A stretch of DNA of 47,714 nucleotides from JBBPYR01 sp038199755 (GTDB taxonomy: Bacteria > Chloroflexota > Ktedonobacteria > Ktedonobacterales > Ktedonobacteraceae), in the NCBI GenBank assembly GCA_038199755.1, contig JBBPYR010000240.1, positions 1 through 47,714 of the forward strand. Direction: 5' to 3'. The position numbers and the translations under genes were made by a program. A model generated the notes under the pieces. It made no database searches and was not told where the DNA came from. It saw only the letters and a list, made by a program, of their open reading frames with translations. Within the stretch, counting starts at the first letter, position 1. Each line of letters opens with the position of its first letter. Positions 41,508-47,714 of the stretch are shown piece by piece.

Positions 41508-41762
41508 ATGGTCATTCATTGGGGTACGTCTAGGCTCATTCTCGACAATGAAGAATTTAGGAAGGGCTTTGAGGATGGGCTTGAGTTCTACAGAGCGTTG
41601 GTTGGGGGAGGTGTGGAAGGTATTCCCGCAAGTGAGCTACTTAACTGGTATACCTACATGGGAACAGATGGCGCGTATCACCTGGACTCTGAACTAGTAG
41701 AAAACCCTGCTCTGTTGTTCGGTATGCTTATCGGGTGTGTATCAGGTCCATTAAGCGAGTAA
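41508..41762 (+). CDS. Small hypothetical protein before the LSR
   Basis: The 84-residue product (AAAGGAGTAGAGCT start region) reads MVIHWGTSRLILDNEEFRKG, then FEDGLEFYRALVGGGVEGIPA and a hydrophobic end (LLFGMLIGCVSGPLSE). No family is known. It ends 71 bases before the recombinase start, so the two probably share a message. Confidence 0.5.
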   Translation: MVIHWGTSRLILDNEEFRKGFEDGLEFYRALVGGGVEGIPASELLNWYTYMGTDGAYHLDSELVENPALLFGMLIGCVSGPLSE

Positions 41763-41833
41763 ACTGTAGTGTTCCCTTATGCTCGTATTTGGATAGGGGA
41801 ATACACTTTATAGAAAGAGAAGGAGATACAACA

Positions 41834-43891
41834 ATGGCACGAAGATTTCAGAAACAACAAGAACCAGAAGATAACAACCAACAGTTTAACTACGGCTCCC
41901 CTAAAGTTCCAGAAGGTAAATATGTTGCAGGGTATATAAGGCAAAGTACAAAGGGACAAGCTGATAAGTACCATGAGTCAGCAGAGATGCAAGAGGAAGA
42001 TGTTGTCAACGTGGCTAAGAGGCTTGGAGTTTCTGATGAAGCATACATTATTATCTTTACCGAAAATGCGGGTAAGGATGGCAAGAGTAGGAATGCTAGT
42101 GGTAGGTTACGTATAGATCAACGCGAACACTTACAGGCACTAGTAGAGAGAATAGAGTCAGGGGAAGTCAAGGCGGTTATTGTCTGGAAGGAAGATAGGC
42201 TATTCCGCGATGAAACACTTATACAACCTCTCACTTTTGCTGATATCTGTAAACGAAATAACTGCTTGATTGCGACACCTCACTATACGTATGACTTCAA
42301 TCGAAACAGGTTTGACTTGCAGCTATTCATCCAGAAAGCAGTAGAGGCAGCTAACTTCTTAAAAGACTACGTAAAACAGCAATTAACAGATGGAAAAATA
42401 CGTGTAGCTATGAGGGGTGAATATGACGGGCGTGCTGTACCTTTTGGGTATCTTTTTGAGAGAAAACCCCTAGACCCTAGAGTACGAGCGGTACGTAAAC
42501 CTGTAGTGTATGAACCCAATGCAGAGATAGTAAACGCTTTATTCAAGAGACTCTACGAACTAGGGAACATTGCAGACTTTCATAGAGAGATGCGTCAACT
42601 TCCCTACATCTTCCCTGAGTATCCAGACGACATAAAAGCTAAGTACATCACAAAAACCAACGCTAGTGAGGTGCTTGGGGGCTATCATCTAGGAAGGGCA
42701 GCACTTATACAGCTACTCACTAATCCTATGTACATCGGGCATTGGGCTGTGCATAATGTGATAGTAAGGTACAATAATCACCCACCTATTGTAGAAAAGT
42801 ACCTATTTGACTTTGCATACAACTTACTAGCAGATACAACCTTAGATGGGGAGCCGAATGAAGCAAGATACAGGAGGCCACCAGTACGCTATCACCAATA
42901 CGGAAAAGCACCACACACAGCCTTACTTATGAGACGACTTACAACCATAGGCGGTGCTATCCATGTATTTGCGAGAGATCGGGGAGATGATTACACAGCA
43001 TGGACAAAAGAGGACTGTAACAACAGAAAGGATAGGATGTTCTCTTTTCCAGCAGCACCATTAGATGAGATTTTTGTACAAAGACTGTTTGCTTTAGTCG
43101 AGGATTTTCATTATGCGATGCAGATAGAAAGAATACTACTACAGCTTCAAGAAAAAAGGACACAGGCTCTCGTAAGTGTTGATAGTCAGATGGCGGTATG
43201 TAAAAAGCAAATAGCAGCAGATGAGGCAACCCTAAAGCTCCCCCCCGATGTGTTAGACGACTATACAAGAGGTGAAACAGCAAGGTCACTCAAGAAAGCA
43301 AGGCAAGTACTAGCTGAGTTGGAGAGTAGATGTAGCGAGGAAGATGAGATAAATGAGCAGGATATAAAGGAGTACGCAAGTATCCTAGAACATATACGAG
43401 ATGTGTTTGATACGCTTACCCTAGAAAAAAAGCGGAAACTCATATCCTTAATGACTTATAGTGTGTCTATCCAGAAAATAACACAGCGTTGGTTTAGGTT
43501 CTCGGTGACTTGGCGCGTACCCATTTCTGGTCCCCACCCTTACAGTGCAGAAGAAGACGTAGCGTTTATATGGCGTGGAAACTCACCGTATGTTTTATAT
43601 TCAAAAGAGGAAGAGCATATTTTACGAGAGCATTACCCTAACACGCCAGCAGATGAGATACTACGGATGCTCCCTAAAAGAAATTGGCAAGGGATATCTG
43701 CGTATGCTGCTGGTGTTTTGAAGATAAAGAGAGAGAACAGGGTGCATAGTGCATTCCCGTCTATCCCTCACAACATATCAATGGAAGACTTGGAGATATA
43801 TCAAGAGTTGGGGGTGAGTGAAGAGTTGGGTGAACACATGAAGGCATTCTGGATATCAAGTCCTGTAAACTTTGACGTATCATCTCTATAA
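41834..43891 (+). CDS. Large serine recombinase of element 1, with C-terminal Myb-like domain
   Basis: The start is ATG 41834 (AAGGAGATACA upstream). The catalytic domain has the nucleophile in VAGYIRQSTKG (Ser38) and the Arg motif WKEDRLFRDE. The usual recombinase domain follows (about 200-320). The region where a zinc ribbon lies in other LSRs (RRLTTIGGAIHVFARDRGDD) has no cysteine pairs. After a coiled coil (about 440-530) comes a late HTH domain, YSKEEEHILREHYPNTPADE with LPKRNWQGISAYAAGVLKIK, like Myb/SANT. As integrated it ends VSSL with TAA at 43889-43891, made of host bases. The circular form would end about 23 residues later (about 707 in all). Confidence 0.9.
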   Translation: MARRFQKQQEPEDNNQQFNYGSPKVPEGKYVAGYIRQSTKGQADKYHESAEMQEEDVVNVAKRLGVSDEAYIIIFTENAGKDGKSRNASGRLRIDQREHLQALVERIESGEVKAVIVWKEDRLFRDETLIQPLTFADICKRNNCLIATPHYTYDFNRNRFDLQLFIQKAVEAANFLKDYVKQQLTDGKIRVAMRGEYDGRAVPFGYLFERKPLDPRVRAVRKPVVYEPNAEIVNALFKRLYELGNIADFHREMRQLPYIFPEYPDDIKAKYITKTNASEVLGGYHLGRAALIQLLTNPMYIGHWAVHNVIVRYNNHPPIVEKYLFDFAYNLLADTTLDGEPNEARYRRPPVRYHQYGKAPHTALLMRRLTTIGGAIHVFARDRGDDYTAWTKEDCNNRKDRMFSFPAAPLDEIFVQRLFALVEDFHYAMQIERILLQLQEKRTQALVSVDSQMAVCKKQIAADEATLKLPPDVLDDYTRGETARSLKKARQVLAELESRCSEEDEINEQDIKEYASILEHIRDVFDTLTLEKKRKLISLMTYSVSIQKITQRWFRFSVTWRVPISGPHPYSAEEDVAFIWRGNSPYVLYSKEEEHILREHYPNTPADEILRMLPKRNWQGISAYAAGVLKIKRENRVHSAFPSIPHNISMEDLEIYQELGVSEELGEHMKAFWISSPVNFDVSSL

Positions 43892-44795
43892 TCGTGCGTA
43901 CGCCGCGCCCCTCTTCGCCCAGCAAAATGGCCCAGGCGTTGTCTAGCTCGATCTCGCTAGAGGCATTGGAGCGATTGCCGAGTTTGTCTTTCAGTCGTTG
44001 GATAAAAAAACGGTTGCGCGTGCCATCGGGCAACACACGTGGCAGCAGGAAACAGGAGAGGCCGCCAGGAGCCTGTGCCAATACCAGAAAAACATCGCAC
44101 ATGGGCGCGGAACAAAACCACTTATGGCCGGTTAGCGCATATTCTTGTCCAGGGCCGCTCTTGCTCAGGGGTAGTGCGCGCGTGGTGTTGGTGCGCACAT
44201 CGGAGCCACCCTGTTTCTCGGTCATGCCCATGCCACACAATGCACCGCGTTTCTGCTGCGTCGGGCGTAGGCCGGGATCATAGGCCAGCGAGGTCAGGCG
44301 CGGCTCCCATTCTTGCGCTATCTCTGGCTGTGTACGCAACGCTGGAATAGCGGCATACGTCATAGAGATGGGGCAGCCGTGACCGCTTTCGACCTGTGCG
44401 AACAGATAAAAGGCAGCTGCACGAGCTACCTGCGCCCCCGGTTGTGGATGGCTCCATGGAGAGGCATGCATGCCATGCGTGATGGCCGCGTCCATCAACG
44501 CGTGCCACGCTGGATGGAAGGTCACTTCATCGATACGGTGGCCATAGCGATCATGGGTATGCAACACGGGTGAATAGGTGTTGGCGTCGAAGCCCCATTG
44601 TATGGCCTCCTCGCTACCAGCTAACGCGCCAACTGCTTGCAGTTGCTCTTCGGCCCAGCCCGCACTATACTGGCCTATCCCCTCTTGAAGCGCGTTATCT
44701 TGTAGGTAGAGGTTATAGTTGACGAGCGGCGGTGGCTGATTGAATACCTCATGCGTCGTTTGCTGACCGACACGACTCTGATCGAATGTCACCAT
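43761..44795 (-). pseudogene. aidB: aidB homologue, N-terminal half (split by element 1)
   Basis: From ATG 44795 the frame reads THEVFNQPPPLVNYNLYLQD, GHGCPISMTYAAIPALRTQP, CGMGMTEKQGGSDVRTNTTR and LKDKLGNRSNASSEIELDNA, all like E. coli AidB, an alkylation-induced acyl-CoA-dehydrogenase homologue. Host sequence runs to the core ATG at 43881-43883; the frame then reads about 40 foreign residues of element 1 to the stop at 43761. With the other half (31720-32487) it makes 558 residues. The FAD site is split between the halves, so neither should be active alone. Confidence 0.9.
43881..43886. repeat. attR core of element 1 (CATCTC)
   Basis: Right copy of the core at the 3' end of the LSR gene. 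Arm GTAAACTT at 43865-43872 is the left attP arm. The LSR stop (43889-43891) lies outside the core, in host DNA. Confidence 0.75.
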
Positions 44796-44905
44796 ACAGG
44801 TAGCTCCCTTGAAACTCCTTGCGTACACCGTTGTGCCTATAGCGTATGTTGTTTCACATACCAAGTCAAGGGGCGATATGATGCACATCAGGTTAGCTAA
44901 AAGAT

Positions 44906-45751
44906 CTACTGAGCTACTACTGTGAACTGGAGAACTTCGCATGCCTGATCACACTCTATACCAACCTGACCAGCATCGTTAGCTGATGTGTAATGTTGTT
45001 CTTGAACAAGATTGCTATTAACGTACAAAGTCACATCTGTACCTTTTACTTGCAGCTTTACAGTATATGCAGTATTAGTATATAAAGATCCGAAGTGTGC
45101 CATTGCTTGCTGCGAATTCAAAAGGTCATCCAATTCAGCCTGTCCACAGTTTTCGCCGCAAAATGTAGCGTAAGATATTCCCCCTTTATAGCCAGTCTTT
45201 TTTTCCAGGCTTAACCGTGCCAAAACACCCATTAGCGCACCAAAATTGCTTTGACTCGTTCTTATTTTTGCTTCCACATAATAATTGCTTACTGAAATAT
45301 TACAAGAAGCAATGACAGGTGTAGAATTTCCGTCCTTATTGACATATTCTGTACCTACTGTTTGCCAATCACTGGTTTGTGGCCAATCACTTGCTTTAGG
45401 TTGGCATAGAACTGTGCCAACTGTAGGTAGAGAAGTTGCGGTTGGCACAGGAGTTGCTACTGGTGATGGAGTTGGAACAACCACTGTTGGTGTTGCTCCT
45501 CCATTCAATGATGCAGTCGGTGGAATTGGCGTACTTAATGTCACAGATTGAGAGGAATTTTGTGAGGGACTTGTTAACAAATGCACGATTATAACACCAA
45601 AGACAATTACTATTACCAGCAATACCGTCGTTATACTTATAAATATAAGTATAAGGCGTTGAGATAGTCGAGAAGTAGAAGGCTTAAGTTTGTCATGCCG
45701 AGAATAATAGTCTTCCTCGCCATGATACTTACGAGAATTTTGTTCGTCCAT
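44906..45751 (-). CDS. Membrane-anchored lectin-like surface protein
   Basis: From ATG 45751 (281 residues) there is a polar cytoplasmic head, one membrane helix (LILIFISITTVLLVIVIVFG), a Thr-Pro-rich linker (GGATPTVVVPTPSPVATPVP) and a C-terminal beta domain with CQPKASDWPQTSDWQTVGTE and a final cysteine-rich part (CGENCGQAELDDLL, ECDQACEVLQFTVV). This fits a concanavalin-like glycan-binding domain displayed outside the cell. Similar anchors with TP linkers are common in this group. The ligand is unknown. Confidence 0.7.
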   Translation of the reverse strand: MDEQNSRKYHGEEDYYSRHDKLKPSTSRLSQRLILIFISITTVLLVIVIVFGVIIVHLLTSPSQNSSQSVTLSTPIPPTASLNGGATPTVVVPTPSPVATPVPTATSLPTVGTVLCQPKASDWPQTSDWQTVGTEYVNKDGNSTPVIASCNISVSNYYVEAKIRTSQSNFGALMGVLARLSLEKKTGYKGGISYATFCGENCGQAELDDLLNSQQAMAHFGSLYTNTAYTVKLQVKGTDVTLYVNSNLVQEQHYTSANDAGQVGIECDQACEVLQFTVVAQ

Positions 45752-46064
45752 CTTCTGTCCTTTCTCATAGATACATGTTTCTACAAGTAAAACATGACTG
45801 AAGTACAACTTCCTCAACCTTATTGATATGAATAAAGTGTAGCATAATTTTTTTAATTTGTCGAGATTATTTTATTCAGAAGCATGCATGTGAGAATGAA
45901 AAGTGCTACACTGTTATAAGCCTTTACTGTAAGAATAGTGAATTAAGTAGTGAAGCATAAGTATATGCGTAACTAGTTAACGCACTATGCAAGTTTTTGA
46001 TGAGATTTCGCCTTCATCAAGGCCATGTAGAGGGTGATTTCAAACATGACACTCTATAGTAGTA
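45752..46064. other. Intergenic region, no gene seen
   Basis: About 310 AT-rich bases hold the promoter of the lectin-like gene (minus strand). An imperfect palindrome around TAACTAGTTA (45970-45979) is visible. No RNA gene was recognised. Confidence 0.35.
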
Positions 46065-46901
46065 TTACGATCTAGGGTTTACATCATCCTCTGGTGCGTT
46101 CTCTGATAACATGCTTTCGGCGTGCAGTAACTCTGCTCCAATGGGCAGCAGATACACGCCTCTGCTGGCTGTCTGACTCAAGCGACAATTGACGAAGGTT
46201 TGTACCGAGCCACCACCGATGTCGGGATGTGCCAATTCAACCAATCCAACCGCTCGTTCTGGCTCAAGGGGCAGATTGGTTGCGTCCCATCCCTGCAGTA
46301 CTTTGGCACGGAAGGCTTGCCCAACGCTGATGCCATTGGGTGCGGTAAGCGTCGTGCCATCATCTTGCCAACCCACGGGTATGCCGTCCATCTGTGCGCT
46401 GACATATGCCTTGAGTTCGTCCATGGGATAGTTACCGGGACAGTGTGCACGTGAAAGGGGTGCTATCGACCTGTGACCCACGATGTTTTTCACCGGAATG
46501 CCGTGTCGCTGGCAAATGTCCGCCACTAAGAGAAAACTAGCCTGTTTTTGTGCGTCCGTCACGGGCGTGCTATTGTCCAGTGCTGGATCAACATGCTCAA
46601 TCGAGATCGTGACCCAGTTCAAGTTGATATTCGTGGGCCAAAAGCTGTCATGCCCTTGCTCCAAGCAACAATTGCCGCCCGCACCGTGCCGCTCATCGAC
46701 ACACTGCACTACGACGCCATCCTGCCCAATGATGTAATGCGTCGAGCGTTTATCGGGAACCGTTGCGAAGAACCGTGCCACATCTTGCGCACTCTTAAAG
46801 CCCGCCGTCTTATGAATCACCACCCATAACGCAATGTTCTGGTCAAGGAAGACATTATCGGCGGGAACATACATCGGAATCGCACGTGCGTAATCTACCA
46901 T
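46065..46901 (-). CDS. N-acetylmuramoyl-L-alanine amidase (Amidase_2 type)
   Basis: From ATG 46901 (GAGGA upstream) the product is 278 residues. The zinc amidase pattern is VIHKTAGFKSAQDV (first His), THYIIGQDGVVVQC, IEHVDPAL and VGHRSIAPLSRAHCPG (later His and Cys/Asp). The enzyme cuts the bond between N-acetylmuramic acid and the stem peptide. The C-terminal part (after about 170) is unassigned. There is no signal peptide, so it may act on imported fragments, in sporulation or in phage-type lysis. It is divergent from the isochorismatase-like gene. Confidence 0.85.
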   Translation of the reverse strand: MVDYARAIPMYVPADNVFLDQNIALWVVIHKTAGFKSAQDVARFFATVPDKRSTHYIIGQDGVVVQCVDERHGAGGNCCLEQGHDSFWPTNINLNWVTISIEHVDPALDNSTPVTDAQKQASFLLVADICQRHGIPVKNIVGHRSIAPLSRAHCPGNYPMDELKAYVSAQMDGIPVGWQDDGTTLTAPNGISVGQAFRAKVLQGWDATNLPLEPERAVGLVELAHPDIGGGSVQTFVNCRLSQTASRGVYLLPIGAELLHAESMLSENAPEDDVNPRS

Positions 46902-46968
46902 CTTGATATCCTCTACGTTTTTTCTTTTAGATGCCAGCAAACCACTACAGCAGCACTGCACGAGGCTT

Positions 46969-47009
46969 CTCATGTATGATAACACGTAGAAAGTGTTATC
47001 ATACATGAG
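46969..47009. promoter_or_regulatory. 17-bp perfect inverted repeat between divergent genes
   Basis: Arms 46969-46985 and 46993-47009 are exact reverse complements around a GTAGAAA loop. It lies in the 145-base gap between the amidase (minus) and the isochorismatase-like gene (plus), where a shared operator would be. TATGAT-like and TATCAT-like words in the arms could be part of the two -10 boxes. Confidence 0.5.
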
Positions 47010-47046
47010 ATGAATACGTATTTTGTGAGTATAAGGAGAGCCTATC

Positions 47047-47714
47047 ATGACTGATGCTGTTGGGGCACCGACCCTTTATAATACACAAGATGCCTTCAGG
47101 GGAGCCTATGCCGCTCGCAGTGACGCCTTCATAGCAGCAGGACGCAGCGCGGGCTTGGCTCCTGCCGAGAATGATCGAGAGAAGATTGCGCTGGTCCTCG
47201 TAGACTTTCAGCATGACTTTGTGGACCCGAACGGAACACTCTACGTTCCCGGCTCACAGCATGATGTAGCCCGCCTGCTCACCTGGTTTTATGCCAACGC
47301 ACACCGCATTTCGTCCATCTACGCATCATTGGACACCCATGTGCCGTTGCAAATTTTCTTTAGCTCATGGTGGAGGCATGCCCAGACGGGCGAGCATCCG
47401 CAAGCATATACCGTGATTACGGCAGATGATGTTGTGGGTGGCCTGTGGCAGCCAATCTTTCAATCAGAGTGGTCGCTGTCCTATGTGCGTCACCTGCAAC
47501 AGCAGGCAAAAAAGGACTTGATGATCTGGCCTGCCCATACTATGCAGGGTACACTTGGGCATATGCTGGTCGCGCCCATCAGCGAAGCTATCTCCTGGCA
47601 CAGTGCGGCCCGTAACACGCAGCCAACCTATATCGTGAAGGGCCAGACGCTGCGGACAGAATACTACGGCATCTTTGGTGCCGAGGTGCCCGACCCGCAA
47701 GACGCGCAGAGTGC
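47047..47714 (+). CDS. Isochorismatase/nicotinamidase-like cysteine hydrolase (partial at window end)
   Basis: The ATG at 47047 (AAGGAGAG upstream) opens a frame that runs off the window edge, giving at least 222 residues. Family points are ALVLVDFQHDFVDPNGTLYV (catalytic Asp), DTHVPLQIFFSSWW and WPAHTMQGTLGHMLVAPISE (the Wx...HCxxGTxG-like segment). The expected catalytic Cys would be downstream and is not seen. It may deamidate nicotinamide or a related compound; the substrate cannot be told. The long N-terminal extension of about 40 residues is unusual. Confidence 0.8.
   Translation, partial: MTDAVGAPTLYNTQDAFRGAYAARSDAFIAAGRSAGLAPAENDREKIALVLVDFQHDFVDPNGTLYVPGSQHDVARLLTWFYANAHRISSIYASLDTHVPLQIFFSSWWRHAQTGEHPQAYTVITADDVVGGLWQPIFQSEWSLSYVRHLQQQAKKDLMIWPAHTMQGTLGHMLVAPISEAISWHSAARNTQPTYIVKGQTLRTEYYGIFGAEVPDPQDAQS

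Larger units (their letters stand above)
32482..43886. mobile_element. Integrated element 1 (about 11.4 kb), inserted in aidB
   Basis: One core copy plus the insert is 11,399 bases. The element lies inside the coding sequence of an aidB homologue, whose two halves join in frame (558 residues) when it is removed. The inside is visibly AT-richer than the host and unlike it in codon choice (many CTA and AGA codons, frequent CTAG). From left to right: terminator, about 700 bases without a gene, tyrosine recombinase, HTH proteins, AAA ATPase, Cys-rich small proteins, tail-fibre-like protein, membrane proteins, HTH protein, LSR at the right edge. No terminase, portal or conjugation genes were seen, so it may be an integrative plasmid or a satellite-like element. 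Confidence 0.87.

Noticed and set aside
24071..43886. One large 19.8-kb composite element covering both insertions
   Set aside because: The genes between 28.1 and 31.7 kb look like host genes, and each LSR element has its own complete att pair.

Overview
The window looks like a chromosomal segment of a Ktedonobacteria-type Chloroflexota. The evidence is moderate GC in the core, a coaD / DUF177 / rpmF / fabD / asp23 / nusB / acpP cluster, a membrane-anchored NB-ARC protein with 14 WD40 repeats, a glycine-rich zinc-ribbon protein, and many very long hairpin terminators. The assignment is inferred from gene content only; no rRNA or tRNA gene was seen.

Core, 1-23.6 kb: an O-methyltransferase and two small regulatory or membrane genes (minus strand); the lipid/translation cluster (3.3-7.9 kb, plus); a sigma-70-like factor with a small partner; tatA-tatC; an MFS exporter with two small single-pass membrane proteins (minus); two paralogous GlsB/YeaQ-like membrane proteins; a MarC protein; the NB-ARC/WD40 giant; hflX; a zinc-ribbon protein; and pdhA-pdhB without a following E2 gene.

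Accessory region, 23.6-44.9 kb: two integrated elements, each driven by a large serine recombinase (LSR) and each splitting a metabolic gene in its coding sequence. Element 2 (about 3.64 kb, 24071-27713) splits a metallo-beta-lactamase-fold hydrolase next to its HxH motif. It carries the LSR, an excisionase-like HTH protein, a small membrane protein and a probable Mom-like acyltransferase/DUF3768 fusion. Element 1 (about 11.4 kb, 32482-43886, AT-richer) splits an aidB homologue. It carries a tyrosine recombinase, an AAA-type ATPase, small Cys-rich proteins, a tail-fibre-like protein, membrane proteins, HTH proteins and an LSR with a C-terminal Myb-like domain. Joining the flanks restores both host proteins in frame (about 273 and 558 residues).

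The most unusual feature is shared by both elements. The 3' end of each LSR gene lies inside the att core, and host DNA supplies its stop codon. On circularisation each LSR would read through attP into the opposite end of the element, gaining a tail of 29 (element 2) or 23 (element 1) residues. Each tail ends at a stop codon followed closely by a hairpin terminator, now stranded at the far end of the integrated element. Integration would therefore truncate its own recombinase, which could be a one-way switch. In element 2 the new junction also creates an ATGA overlap between the LSR stop and an ATG that opens the distal half of the broken host gene.

Between the elements are an aldo/keto reductase, a frameshifted nucleotidyltransferase-like gene, an alpha-hydroxy-acid oxidase and an ArsC-like gene. 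The ArsC-like gene has an in-frame TGA at the position of the ArsC resolving cysteine, with a short hairpin just downstream: a selenocysteine candidate or a fresh nonsense mutation. The right end has a lectin-like surface protein, an N-acetylmuramoyl-L-alanine amidase and the start of an isochorismatase-like hydrolase.
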